Assembly: GCF_016921115.1 (NCBI RefSeq)
Contig: NZ_JAFFZS010000001.1
Location: forward strand, 496,001-560,000
Length of the DNA: 64,000 nucleotides
Direction: 5' to 3'
Origin: Streptomyces actuosus
Lineage (GTDB): Bacteria > Actinomycetota > Actinomycetes > Streptomycetales > Streptomycetaceae
This document shows positions 25,264-37,694 of the stretch, piece by piece. The position numbers and the translations under genes were made by a program. The notes below the pieces were generated by a model that worked only from the letters and a program-made list of their open reading frames with translations, did no database searches and was not told the origin of the DNA. Positions within the stretch are counted from its first letter, which is position 1. Each line of letters begins with the position of its first letter.

Positions 25264-25661
25264 CTGCGGCGATCACGCACGCGGCCATGGAGAGCCCCGT
25301 GCTCGGCGCCATGCAGGTCTCCGCGGCGGGCGACCTCGCCAACTGGATGATCCCCGGCAAGACGGTCAAGGGCATGGGCGGCGCGATGGACCTGGTGCAC
25401 GGTGCGGCCCGCGTCGTCGTCCTCATGGAGCACACCGCCCGGGACGGCAGCCCCGAGCTCGTCGCCACCTGCAGCCTGCCGCTCACCGGCCGCGCCGTCG
25501 TCCACCGCGTCATCACCGATCTCGCGGTCCCCGACATCACCGCGGACGGCTTCCGGCTGGCCGAACTCGCACCCGGTGCGACCGTGGAGGAGGTGCGGGC
25601 GGCCACGGCCGCGGAGCTGATCGTGCCGGCCGCAGTCGGTGCCGTGGCGGCGGATTCCTGA
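25264..25661 (+). pseudogene. 3-oxoacid CoA-transferase subunit B, C-terminal remnant
   Basis: The last 125 or so codons of a SCOT/AtoA-type subunit are intact: [20 protein letters not shown], then [20 protein letters not shown], then [20 protein letters not shown]. Upstream, RGGH survives but an odd insertion (ITHAAMES) separates it from LGAMQ, and the N-terminal catalytic Glu region is missing. DNA from 24886 to 25263 yields no coherent protein. The fragment has no ribosome site. It is the lost partner of the 3-hydroxybutyrate genes on the other strand. No subunit A is visible. Confidence 0.8.
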
Positions 25662-25766
25662 GGCTCCGTCAGCGCCCGCGGACGGCCCCCGGGGCACGCA
25701 CCGGTGCCGCGGGGCCCGCACGGACTCGGCCGACGGCCACGCGCGGACAGCGCCCGGGCGGCCGGG

Positions 25767-26576
25767 TCAGCGGAACGAGGGGCGCTGACCGTCGCGGTCC
25801 TCACCCGTCCCGCCCCGCGCGCAGTCGGCGCAGAGGTGCCCGCCCGGTGTGACGGGCGGGGCGAGGCGGTCGAGCAGCCCCCGGGCGGCCCGCCCGCAGC
25901 GCCCGAGGAGCGGGCACTCGGGCATCGCGGCGTCGGCCGGGGCACCGGGGACGGAGCACCGCGCCATGGCCGCCTCCTCCAGGCGCCCCAGCAGGAAGGG
26001 GACCGCTCCGCGTTCCAGCATGGCCAGTTCCCAGGCTTCCCGGGCCCTCGTCGCGGCCGGGCCGAAGTCGGCCGGCTCCTCGCCGTCGGCGGCGGTCCCC
26101 GTCGCCCACGTCCAGAGCACGTCGCCGGCTCCCGCTCCCACGGCCAGGGCCCCCGCCATCAGACCCGCCGTCATCAGGCCGCCGCCGACGTAGGGACGGT
26201 CTCCCAGTGCGCTCACCCCGTACCCGGTCAGCAGCAGAAGGGCCGCGATCCCGCCGGACAGACCGGGCACCAGGACGGCCGGCGGCGGCATCATCCCGCC
26301 CGTTGCCGACGACCGGGCCGTGTCACCGGTCGCCTCGACCGCGCCCCCGGATCCGTCCGCGCCGGTACGGGTCCGGACGTAGGCGTCGTACTCGACGGCC
26401 GCCGCGGAGGTGATGGCCGACCGCGCCCGGCGGGCCCGTCTGCGCAGCTGCTCCCGGCCCACGGAACCCCTTGCGCGGGCCAGGGCGTCCTGCACCTGCT
26501 GGGTGTCCAGGGCCTGGTCGAGGACCCGCTCGAAGACAACACCGATCTCCCGTACCGACGGCCCGGCCTCCGTCAT
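25767..26576 (-). CDS. Membrane protein of unknown function with Cys-rich C-terminus
   Basis: This 269-residue protein has a helical N-terminal domain (VFERVLDQALDTQQVQDALA, then Arg-rich RRRARRARSAITS). Two membrane helices follow at about 115-165 (SGGIAALLLLTGYGVSAL and LMTAGLMAGALAVGAGAG). The C-terminal soluble part contains several cysteines (ARCSVPG, PECPLLGRCG, HLCADCARGG) that could bind metal. I recognise it only as a Streptomyces-type hypothetical membrane protein. ATG at 26576 precedes the conserved helix; a longer in-frame start would add an Arg-rich stretch. Its promoter faces the divergent pentapeptide gene. Confidence 0.7.
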   Translation of the reverse strand: MTEAGPSVREIGVVFERVLDQALDTQQVQDALARARGSVGREQLRRRARRARSAITSAAAVEYDAYVRTRTGADGSGGAVEATGDTARSSATGGMMPPPAVLVPGLSGGIAALLLLTGYGVSALGDRPYVGGGLMTAGLMAGALAVGAGAGDVLWTWATGTAADGEEPADFGPAATRAREAWELAMLERGAVPFLLGRLEEAAMARCSVPGAPADAAMPECPLLGRCGRAARGLLDRLAPPVTPGGHLCADCARGGTGEDRDGQRPSFR

Positions 26577-26789
26577 TCGTCCCCCGAAGAGTGCTGCGCG
26601 ACGTCCCCGTACCTGCGAAACGGCCGCGCCGAACTGCGTGTGCGGACTGGCGAGTCTAACGTTTCCCGGATTGCGCCACCTCGAAAGACGCGCTCCGGTG
26701 CGGCGCCTCCTCGCCCTGTACGGCGTTCGGGCGGCGACGGCCTGCGACAATGAGATCTTTCACGTCATGCGGATCAGGAGAGCGTCACC

Positions 26790-27611
26790 GTGGAGCCCGA
26801 GAACCCCGCCGCCGGCCGCGCTCAGCTGCGGGCCGACTGCTCCGCCTGCTTCGGGCTGTGCTGTGTCGCCCTGCCCTTCGCGCGCTCCGCGGACTTCGCG
26901 GTCGACAAGCCCGCCGGGAAACCGTGCACGAACCTGGGGGCGGACTTCCGCTGCGGGATCCACGCCCGGCTGCGGGAGGAGGGCTACTCGGGCTGCACGG
27001 TCTTCGACTGCTTCGGCGCGGGCCAGAAGGTCTCGCAGGTGACCTTCGGCGGGACGGACTGGCGCGCCGCACCGGAGCGGGCGGGCGCCGTGTTCGCCTC
27101 GTTCGCCGTGATGCGGCAACTGCACGAACTGCTCTGGTACGTCGACGAGGCCCTCGGCCTGCGCGCGGCACGGCCGGTCCAGCGGGAGCTGCGGGAGGCC
27201 CGCGACCGGATCGACGCACTGAGCCGACAGGACGCCGACGGGCTCACGGCTGTGGACGTGAACGCGCTGCGCGGCGAGGTCAACGCGCTCCTGCTGCGCA
27301 CGAGCGAGCTGTACCGGGCGGACGTGCCCGGCCGGAGGCGCAACCATCGCGGGGCCGACCTGATGGGAGCCCGCCTCCGCGGGGCGGACCTCGCCGGGGC
27401 GAGCCTGCGCGGGGCGCTGCTCGTCGCCGCCGACCTGGCCGGCGCCGACCTGCGGCGTGCCGACCTCATCGGTGCGGACCTGCGTGACGCCGACCTCCGC
27501 GGCGCCGATCTGACGGGCTGCATCTTCCTCACCCAGGCCCAGTTGGACGCGGCCCGGGGCGACACCGCGACCCGGTTGCCGAAGGGGCTGAAGCAACCCT
27601 CGCACTGGTGA
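26790..27611 (+). CDS. Pentapeptide-repeat protein with Cys-rich N-terminal cluster
   Basis: The 273-residue protein has two parts. The N-terminus is Cys-rich (CSACFGLCCVALPFA, KPCTNLGADFRCGIHA, YSGCTVFDCFGAG), similar in spacing to small YkgJ-like metal-cluster domains. The C-terminus (about 185-250) has at least ten consecutive A(D/N)LxG-type pentapeptides (RGADLMGARLRGADLAGASL and onward), which form a right-handed beta-helix. GTG at 26790 follows AGGAG. Function unknown; pentapeptide proteins of the DNA-mimic class protect gyrase, but nothing here indicates that. Confidence 0.83.
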   Translation: MEPENPAAGRAQLRADCSACFGLCCVALPFARSADFAVDKPAGKPCTNLGADFRCGIHARLREEGYSGCTVFDCFGAGQKVSQVTFGGTDWRAAPERAGAVFASFAVMRQLHELLWYVDEALGLRAARPVQRELREARDRIDALSRQDADGLTAVDVNALRGEVNALLLRTSELYRADVPGRRRNHRGADLMGARLRGADLAGASLRGALLVAADLAGADLRRADLIGADLRDADLRGADLTGCIFLTQAQLDAARGDTATRLPKGLKQPSHW

Positions 27612-27886
27612 GCCGTACCGCGCGCCGCCCGTTCGCCCCACCGGAGATGCGGGTGTCCCACCGGCACCGTTAACTGAAGCGCACCGGCACCCGGCGGGCG
27701 GCGTCCCCTCACCGCCCCTCGGGTGCGGCCTCCGGCCGGGCCGGATCCGGAACCCCGAGCCGGACCCGGCCCGGTCGGCCCCTTGCCGCGGCGAGGCGCC
27801 CGCGGTGCGATGCGACGGCCGTCGGCCACGTGCCGTCCCGGTCCCGGCAACCCGCCGTTGGCGCGGGGCGGAGAACCTCGACCGGT

Positions 27887-28894
27887 GTGACCGCAGTGCC
27901 CCTTCCCGAGTTCCCCCGAATTCCCCACCACCGCCGTCGACGGAGGCGCTCCGGCCGTCGCCTGCCGGTCCGGCAGGTGCTGTGCCTGCTTCCGCTTGCG
28001 CTCGTCGCGGTCGTCGCCGTGCAGCACCGGTCGGTGCTCTCCGACGGCGCCGGCCTGCTGCGGAACGCCCAGTGGCCCTGGCTCGTCGCGGCGGGTTGCG
28101 CGACCTGTCTCGCCTGGGTGGCCGCGGCCCTCACCCGGCAGGGCGCGGTCGTCGCACCGCTGCCCCGACGGCGCTTGCTGGCCGCTCAGTTCGCCGCGGG
28201 CGCCGCCAACCATCTGCTGCCGACCGGGCTCGGAGCCAGCGCCGTCAATCTCCGCTTCATGACGGTGTGCGGGGTGCCGCCGGCCCGCTCCTCGGCCGCC
28301 CTCGTGCTCTATCTGCTGGCGGAGAGCATGGGAAGGCTGGTCCTGCTGGCCGCGCTGCTGCTCGTCTTTCCCGGCGCGCTGCGGCTCGGCCCGCTGCTGC
28401 CCGAACGGGCGGGCGGGCCGCTGCTGCCGGCCGTCGGCGCGGTCGCGGTCGCCGCGGTCGCCGTGACGGCCGCCGTGGCGCTCGTCGGGCGGCTGCGCGG
28501 GGCGGTGTGCGGATTCCTGCGCACCGCCCTGGGCGAGGCGCGGTCGGTCCACACCCGCCCCGCACGGGCGCTGGCCCTGTGGGGCGGCTCGCTGGCCTTC
28601 CCCGCGCTGCAGGCCGCCGGACTGGTCCTGGTGGGGCGGGCGTTGGGGCTGCCGGTGCCGCCCGGGCACGTCGCGGTGGCCTACCTGGCGGCGACGGTCG
28701 CCGTGGCTCTGGTGCCGACGCCGGGCGGCATCGGCTCCGTCGAGGCGGCTCTCGTCGTCGCGCTCGTCGCGGCGGGTGGGCCGGCCGCGGTCGCGACGGC
28801 GGTGGTGCTGGCGTACCGGATCATCACCGTCTGGCTGCCGCTGGTGCCGGGGGCGGTGACGCTGGGGGCCCTGCTACGGCTGAGGGTGATCTGA
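27887..28894 (+). CDS. AglD/UPF0104-type integral membrane protein (LPG synthase-like transmembrane domain)
   Basis: The 335-residue protein has about eight hydrophobic helices and the family hallmark VALVPTPGGIGSVEAALVVA near residues 270-290. An earlier conserved segment is NHLLPTGLGASAVNLRF. The family includes the flippase-like membrane domain of lysyl-phosphatidylglycerol synthase and archaeal AglD; the catalytic soluble domain is absent. GTG at 27887 was chosen since it follows GGCGGAG and is just upstream of the basic stretch and first helix. Role in lipid or glycolipid transport is possible but unproven. Confidence 0.78.
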   Translation: MTAVPLPEFPRIPHHRRRRRRSGRRLPVRQVLCLLPLALVAVVAVQHRSVLSDGAGLLRNAQWPWLVAAGCATCLAWVAAALTRQGAVVAPLPRRRLLAAQFAAGAANHLLPTGLGASAVNLRFMTVCGVPPARSSAALVLYLLAESMGRLVLLAALLLVFPGALRLGPLLPERAGGPLLPAVGAVAVAAVAVTAAVALVGRLRGAVCGFLRTALGEARSVHTRPARALALWGGSLAFPALQAAGLVLVGRALGLPVPPGHVAVAYLAATVAVALVPTPGGIGSVEAALVVALVAAGGPAAVATAVVLAYRIITVWLPLVPGAVTLGALLRLRVI

Positions 28895-29053
28895 GCCCCG
28901 GGGCGGCGGCACGGGCACGCGTCCCGGCCCAGGCCCGCGAGGCGGCGCCGCCGGTGCCGGTGTGCGGGGGACGCCCGGGGCCTGCCGGTCGCCGGACTCG
29001 GCCCCGGGGCAGGATGCTGCGGGTGGGACGGGCGCGTGACAAGATCGCCGACC

Positions 29054-29794
29054 ATGGGAACGGACAGGGCGGATCGGCCCGTCGCACTGGTCACCGGCTC
29101 CACGTCGGGCATCGGTGAGGCCGTCGCGCGGAGACTGGCGGCCGACGGGATGCGGGTCGTGGTGCACTCGCGGCGCAGCACGGAGGCCGGACAGGCACTG
29201 GCGGCCGAGCTCGGCGGGACCTACGTGCAGGCGGACCTGGCGGTGGAGGACGAGGCCCGGGGGCTGGCCGAGGCGGTCGTCGACCGTCACGGACGGCTGG
29301 ACGTGCTGGTCAACAACGCGGGCGTCAGCCGGCAGATCCCGCACGACGACCTGGCCGCGGCGTCGCCGGAGGAGTGGCGCCGGGTGCTGGAGGTCAATCT
29401 CATCGCGCCCTGGGTGCTGTGCACGGCGGCGCTCCCGGCGCTGCGCGCGGCGGCCGGTGGCGGCAGCATCGTCAACATCACCAGCCACGCGGGGGTGCGG
29501 CCCAAGGGCTCGTCCGTTCCGTACGCGGCGAGCAAGGCGGCGCTGAACCACGTGACCCGCCTGCTCGCGGCGGCACTCGGCCCGGGGGTGCGGGTGAACG
29601 CGGTGGCGCCGGGACTGGTGGACACACCGCTGACGAGGGACTGGGCGCAGGCCCACGCGCTGTGGCGGGAGCGGGCGCCCATGCACCGCCCGGCCCGGCC
29701 CGCGGAGGTGGCGGACCTGGTGGCGTCCGTCGTCGCCTCCGGCTATCTCACGGGCGAGGTCATCGTGCTCGACGGCGGTCTCCACCTCACCTGA
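29054..29794 (+). CDS. SDR-family oxidoreductase
   Basis: The 246-residue protein has the classical SDR pattern: ALVTGSTSGIGEAVARRLA, LVNNAGVSRQIPHDDL, ITSHAGVRPKGSSVPYAASK with Tyr/Lys, and NAVAPGLVDTPLTRDW. It ends with GEVIVLDGGLHLT. The cofactor loop has VVHSRRSTEAG, whose arginines after the second strand favour NADP(H). ATG at 29054 follows a weak site. Substrate not deducible; it lies 75 bases before a crotonase gene on the same strand, which may be co-transcribed. Confidence 0.88.
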   Translation: MGTDRADRPVALVTGSTSGIGEAVARRLAADGMRVVVHSRRSTEAGQALAAELGGTYVQADLAVEDEARGLAEAVVDRHGRLDVLVNNAGVSRQIPHDDLAAASPEEWRRVLEVNLIAPWVLCTAALPALRAAAGGGSIVNITSHAGVRPKGSSVPYAASKAALNHVTRLLAAALGPGVRVNAVAPGLVDTPLTRDWAQAHALWRERAPMHRPARPAEVADLVASVVASGYLTGEVIVLDGGLHLT

Positions 29795-29868
29795 GCGGCC
29801 GGCCTCGGACGGCGGGGCCGCACCGTGCCGGTAACGTGCGGGCGTCGCCGTACAGAAGGGGATCCGCC

Positions 29869-30654
29869 ATGCCCGTCCGCGTCGAACGCCGAGGCCCCGT
29901 CACCACCGTCGTGCTCTCCCGGCCCGAGGTCCGCAATGCCGTGGACGGCCCGACCGCCGTCGAACTCGTCTCCGTGTTCCGCGAGTTCGAGGCGGACGAG
30001 GAGGCCCGGGCGGCGGTGCTGTGGGGGGAGGGCGGCACCTTCTGCGCGGGTGCGGACCTGAAGGCGATGGGCGGCGGGCGCGGCAACCGGGTCGCGGAGG
30101 ACGGCGACGGCCCGATGGGGCCGACGCGGCTGCGCCTGTCCAAGCCGGTGGTCGCCGCCGTCTCCGGGCACGCCGTGGCCGGGGGGCTGGAGCTGGCGCT
30201 GTGGTGCGACCTGCGGGTCGCCGAGGAGGACGCGGTCTTCGGTGTCTTCTGCCGCCGTTGGGGAGTGCCGCTCATCGACGGCGGCACGGTACGGCTGCCC
30301 CGGCTGATCGGCACGAGCCGCGCGCTGGACATGATCCTGACGGGCCGTCCCGTTCCGGCCCGCGAGGCGTACGAGATGGGCCTGGCGAACCGCGTGGTGC
30401 CGGCGGGCACGGCCCGCACCGCCGCGGAGGAGCTGGCCGCGGCGATCGCCGCCTTCCCGCAGGCCTGCATGCGTTCGGACCGGGCCTCGGTCCTCGACCA
30501 GGAGGGCGTGCCCGAGGAGAGGGCATTGCTGCACGAACTCCGCCTCGGCGCAGGGGTGCTGGCCGAGGGGCTGGAGGGAGCCGCGCGGTTCGCGGCGGGG
30601 GCCGGGCGGCACGGCGCGTTCGGCGACGACGCCGAGGCGCCGCGACAGCCCTGA
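29869..30654 (+). CDS. Enoyl-CoA hydratase/isomerase (crotonase) family protein
   Basis: The 261-residue crotonase has the oxyanion-hole segments GTFCAGADLKAMGGG and VSGHAVAGGLELALWCDLRV. The active-site region FCRRWGVPLIDGGTVRLPRL has Asp where typical hydratases have Glu-Gly-Gly, so it may not be a simple hydratase. ATG at 29869 follows AAGGGGATC. It is a different subgroup from the HIBCH-like gene at 17703. It could act with the preceding SDR in acyl-CoA metabolism. Confidence 0.87.
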   Translation: MPVRVERRGPVTTVVLSRPEVRNAVDGPTAVELVSVFREFEADEEARAAVLWGEGGTFCAGADLKAMGGGRGNRVAEDGDGPMGPTRLRLSKPVVAAVSGHAVAGGLELALWCDLRVAEEDAVFGVFCRRWGVPLIDGGTVRLPRLIGTSRALDMILTGRPVPAREAYEMGLANRVVPAGTARTAAEELAAAIAAFPQACMRSDRASVLDQEGVPEERALLHELRLGAGVLAEGLEGAARFAAGAGRHGAFGDDAEAPRQP

Positions 30655-31483
30655 GCGGCGGCCCTGCGGCCGGTGCGGGGCCGGAAGCCGCCCCCGGCGC
30701 AAAACGGCTGGCCCTGGTGGGGACCGGCCCGGCGCGGAGGGACGCCGGCGCAGAGCGACCCCGGTGCGGGCCGACGACGCCCGGGACCCGGCGGCCGGCG
30801 GGCACCCGGCGGAGGGTCGGTGACGGCCGGCACCCGGAGGAGGGCATGCGCCCGGCCGAGGGACTGTGGCCGACCGAGGGCCTCACTCGGCCGAGGATCC
30901 GTGCCCGGCGGGCGCTCGGGCCCGGAAGCGGCCGCTGTCCGGCGAACAGCCCCTGCGCGCAGGGCAGTAGCACCCCCGGTCACGCGATCGCGGCCAAGCC
31001 GTGGGACGTCGCCCCGACGGGATCGTGCCGGTGACGGCCGGGCGGCCGAGCCGCCGGGTGATCGGGCGCGCGGGCGGGCCGGGCCGGAGTGGTGCCATGG
31101 GTCCGGCGGTCACGCGGTGGACCGGGGGCCTTCGTGCCGTGCGGTCCCCTCTTGGACGGTTCTTCAGCACAGGGGACCGCACGGGCTTCCCGATGCGGCG
31201 TCGAGTGGCGCCTTGCTGCACATGATGCGCGTTCGCCCGGCGAAGCGCGGGCAGATGCGTTGTTTCCCCCTCAAAGGGTTGAATCATCGGCCGTTACGGT
31301 CGCGGGAACGCGGGGGCGTCATGTGCGGCGCCCGGCCGCCCCAGAGGCATTGTTCCCTAACCCCGTGATCACGTGGCGTTCCGGGCGGCCGCCGGGCCAT
31401 GCTGTCTGCCCGCCTTCCTGACGGCGCTTCAGCACCGCTGCCGGAGAGGGCTGTTGGTCAGCCAACCGCTCATAGAAATCCCG
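30655..31483. other. Long gap (829 bases) without a supported gene
   Basis: Frames on both strands are arginine/proline/glycine-rich and lack any family resemblance. From about 31230 to 31480 base composition falls and the sequence looks like an upstream regulatory region of the cassette starting at 31484, but I cannot identify a specific promoter. Confidence 0.5.
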
Positions 31484-31744
31484 ATGTTCATGTCGAGTAA
31501 GAAGGTGGTGACCGTTGCCGTCCTGGTGACGGTCCTCACGTGGAGCACGGTGATGACCGTGCTGGGGCAGGTCGCGGCCGTCGCCGCCCTGCTCCCGTCC
31601 CTGGGCCTGCTCGTGCAGCAGATCGTTCAGGCCCTGACCGCGCCCGACGGCTCCCGCCCGCCCGCCGGCGCCCCCGCCCCCGACGACCGCCCGACGGCCG
31701 GTCCCGGCCGCCTCACCGGCGGCGGACAGGAGCCGCCCCGATGA
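31484..31744 (+). CDS. Small single-helix membrane protein, first gene of an HTH cassette
   Basis: The 86-residue protein begins MFMSSKKVVTVAVLV, continues through a strongly hydrophobic segment to about residue 45 (LTWSTVMTVLGQVAAVAALL), and ends with a Pro/Ala-rich hydrophilic tail. ATG at 31484 or 31490 fits the first helix; neither has a good ribosome site. Its TGA overlaps the ATG of the HTH protein gene (ATGA at 31741), so the two are translationally coupled. I do not recognise the family. Confidence 0.55.
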   Translation: MFMSSKKVVTVAVLVTVLTWSTVMTVLGQVAAVAALLPSLGLLVQQIVQALTAPDGSRPPAGAPAPDDRPTAGPGRLTGGGQEPPR

Positions 31745-32637
31745 TCTGGCCCCCCGACGCCGACCAGCCGTCCCCGCCGGACGCCCTCCCCGCCGTCGGC
31801 CGGCGGGGCCGCAAGCCGGCCCCCATCTCCGACACCGCCGGGCTGTCGCACCGGGCCTGGCTGGAGCCGGTCCGCAGCTCCCTGTTCGCCAGCGGGCTGA
31901 CCCTCGACGACCTCGTCGACCGGTCCGGCTACTCCAAGACGCGGATAAGCGAGCTGCTGCGCGGCAACGGCTACTACCCGGCCTGGGAGATCACGTTCAG
32001 CGTGATCCGAGCCCTGGGCCTGCCCGGTCGCCCGATGCGCCGGCTGTGGACGGCGGCGGCCCGGGAGGCGCGCAAGGAGCCCGGCTGGATCAAGCACTGC
32101 ATCCAGCAGGTCGCCCTCCAGCCGGAACGTCCGCCCCTGGCCCACCAGGCCTTCACCGAGGCGGTCACCGGCGCGTACACCGACTACGCGCGCGCCTTCC
32201 TGCTCACCGACGACCGCGCCCGCTGGGTGGTGGCGGAGACGTTCGACATCCTGTGGCTGTGCTGGCGCGACGCCGGCACCAGCGAGGACATCCGCCGCTA
32301 CGCCTGGCGGCTGCTGCGCTCGCGGGTCATGGCCCGCGCCCACCGCCATCACGAGGGCCACCCCGACCTGCGGACCGCCGTCTTCTCCACGGCCGAGGTC
32401 CACGACAGCGTGCCCGGCCACGTGGTGGTCCTCAGCGAGCTGGTCGACCTCTTCGACGCGATCGGGCGCCTGCCCCACGACCAGATGGACGTGGCCGTGC
32501 TGCGCTACCTGTGCGGCACGCCCCTGGACGACGTTCCCGACGTGCTCGGCCTGAGTCCGGCGATCACGCATGCCGTCGACCACCACGCCCGCGCCACCCT
32601 CGAACGCCTGCTCCGTCCTCACAGTCCCCGGGAGTGA
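31741..32637 (+). CDS. HTH regulator with XRE-like N-terminal and sigma region 4-like C-terminal parts
   Basis: This 298-residue protein has an N-terminal lambda-repressor-type helix-turn-helix (about 45-95: FASGLTLDDLVDRSGYSKTR, then ISELLRGNGYYPAWEITFSV). Its C-terminus (about 250-295: QMDVAVLRYLCGTPLDDVPD, then VLGLSPAITHAVDHHARATL) reads like sigma-70 region 4, with the switch from primary-sequence conservation to HTH. The middle is alpha-helical and Trp/Arg-rich. Two DNA-binding modules in one protein is unusual; it may be a repressor or an atypical sigma-like factor. It is coupled to the small membrane protein upstream and overlaps or closely precedes the next gene. Confidence 0.7.
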   Translation: MIWPPDADQPSPPDALPAVGRRGRKPAPISDTAGLSHRAWLEPVRSSLFASGLTLDDLVDRSGYSKTRISELLRGNGYYPAWEITFSVIRALGLPGRPMRRLWTAAAREARKEPGWIKHCIQQVALQPERPPLAHQAFTEAVTGAYTDYARAFLLTDDRARWVVAETFDILWLCWRDAGTSEDIRRYAWRLLRSRVMARAHRHHEGHPDLRTAVFSTAEVHDSVPGHVVVLSELVDLFDAIGRLPHDQMDVAVLRYLCGTPLDDVPDVLGLSPAITHAVDHHARATLERLLRPHSPRE

Positions 32638-32648
32638 ATCCAGCCGCC

Positions 32649-33524
32649 ATGACCGCCGTCGACGCCCTCCTCGCCCGCGCCCGCCTGCACCGGGCCCCCG
32701 ACGTGCCCGCCGACACCGTGGCCTACGAAGACTGCGCCTACCTCGATCTCTCCGCCGATCCGGTCGCCGCCCCTCCCGGCGAGCCGCCCGGTGACGGCAC
32801 CGCCGCCGAGCAGCTCGACCGCCTCTGCGAGGTCGTCGTGACCGCGGTGGCCCCCGGCACCCTGGAATTCCTCACCGACCAGCTGCCCGAGCCGCCCGGC
32901 GCCTGGCTGCTGGGCTGCGCCCTGCACCTGGCGGGCGTCGACGAGGGCGCGCGGTTCTGGTGGCAGTACGCCGCCGGCGCCGGGCACTCCCCCGCCGCCT
33001 ACTGCCTCTCCCTGCACCACCACGCGCGCGGGGAGGCGCACGCAGCCGCTTTCTGGCACGACCAGACCGGCCTCGACCAGGCCGTGGAGACGGACCCGCT
33101 GCCCGTCGCCGGGGTGTGCCCGTCGCTGGGCGGGTTCCGCTTCGACGCCAGTCTCCCCACGGTCCTGCGGATCCTCAGCCACCTCGCGGCTCCCGGCCGG
33201 CGGCGCCTGCCGCACCGTGCCGACGCAGTCACCAACTACGTCGCCCGCGCCGTCGCCCACGGCTACCTCCGGTACCCGGGCGTGGAGATCCCCGTGCCCG
33301 AGCCCCGGTTCGCCGATCGGATCGGGTTCCTGCTGGGGACCGACCCGCCCTGGGCCCGCCGTATCGGCCGGGTGTTCAATCCGGCCCTGCCCAGCCGGCC
33401 GCCGGGCGGTGGGGCGTCCCGGGCGGCCGCGTCCCGCGACGGGGCCGGTGGCGGCCGTGCCGCGGCCGTGCAGGCCGACGCGGCGGCAGCCTCCGCGGTG
33501 GCCTCCTGGACCCGTACGGCCTGA
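32649..33524 (+). CDS. Protein of unknown function, third gene of the HTH cassette
   Basis: The 291-residue protein has an acidic N-terminus and a helical centre (ARFWWQYAAGAGHSPAAYCL, SLHHHARGEAHAAAFWHDQT) with a Sel1/TPR-like look. A segment of unclear fold (PTVLRILSHLAAPGRRRLPH, NYVARAVAHGYLRYPGVEIP) and an Ala/Gly-rich tail follow. No known catalytic motif is seen. An alternative GTG at 32634 would overlap the previous stop (GTGA). The ATG at 32649 lacks a close ribosome site, so coupled initiation is possible. I do not recognise it. Confidence 0.6.
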   Translation: MTAVDALLARARLHRAPDVPADTVAYEDCAYLDLSADPVAAPPGEPPGDGTAAEQLDRLCEVVVTAVAPGTLEFLTDQLPEPPGAWLLGCALHLAGVDEGARFWWQYAAGAGHSPAAYCLSLHHHARGEAHAAAFWHDQTGLDQAVETDPLPVAGVCPSLGGFRFDASLPTVLRILSHLAAPGRRRLPHRADAVTNYVARAVAHGYLRYPGVEIPVPEPRFADRIGFLLGTDPPWARRIGRVFNPALPSRPPGGGASRAAASRDGAGGGRAAAVQADAAAASAVASWTRTA

Positions 33525-33678
33525 GCGCCGGCTGCGGGACCGGGTGCGGAGCCGGGCGGCCCCGTCGGACGAGCACGGTGGCGCCCGTTCGGAGTACGCG
33601 GGCGGGAACCTCGCGCGGGCGGCGGGTTTGCTGGGGAAGGTCGGAAACCGCACCCGATCAACGGCGAAGGAGTCCCCC

Positions 33679-33876
33679 ATGGGTGTCATGGACAAGCTCA
33701 AGCAGCTGGTGAAAGGCCACGAGGATCAGGCCGGCCGAGCCGCGGACAAGACGGGCGACGCCGTCGACGACCGGACCGGAGGCAAGTACGCCGGCCACGT
33801 CGACACCGCCCAGGAGAAGCTGAAGGAGCAGCTCGGCGAGGACGACCGGGACCCCCGGGACCGGCCCCACCCGTAG
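33679..33876 (+). CDS. MT0933-type antitoxin/CsbD-like small protein
   Basis: The 65-residue hydrophilic helical protein (MDKLKQLVKGHEDQAGRAAD, then KTGDAVDDRTGGKYAGHVDT) matches the MT0933-like antitoxin family, common in actinobacteria and rich in charged residues. A textbook AAGGAG site precedes ATG at 33679. No toxin gene is next to it; many family members are solitary and may be stress-response proteins, so the antitoxin label is only historical. Confidence 0.8.
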   Translation: MGVMDKLKQLVKGHEDQAGRAADKTGDAVDDRTGGKYAGHVDTAQEKLKEQLGEDDRDPRDRPHP

Positions 33877-34118
33877 CGGCAGGTGTCGCCGTGCGCGGCC
33901 CGCTCCCCCCGCGGGACGGGCGGCGGCCCGCGCCGCTCCCGTTTCGGTCGTGGACCGTGGATAGGGCAGGATGAGCGCTCGTGCCGGGGCCCGCGACGCC
34001 TCGCCGGGCCCGGCGCGGTCGCACACTCCGGATACCGAGCAGGTGACATTGTGACGAGAATTCCCATCCGGCCCGCGGCGGCCCTCCGCTCAGCGGACCG
34101 TCTTGCCGGAGGTGGCCG

Positions 34119-37581
<3,463 letters not shown>

Positions 37582-37633
37582 CGCCTGCGCCCCGAACACG
37601 GGGCGGCCCGTCCGCCCCGACCCCGGGGGTCGC

Positions 37634-37672
37634 CCTCCGCCCCGGCCGCGCACTGCCCGGCCGGGGCGGAGG
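37634..37672. terminator. Bidirectional terminator between icd and DUF5713 gene
   Basis: Left arm 37634-37648 and right arm 37658-37672 (CCTCCGCCCCGGCCG and its exact complement) give a perfect 15-bp stem with a nine-base loop. It lies between convergent genes, 52 bases after the icd stop and 22 bases before the stop of the opposing gene. Confidence 0.88.
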
Positions 37673-37694
37673 TGTGTCGCGTCCCGGCCCGGCC

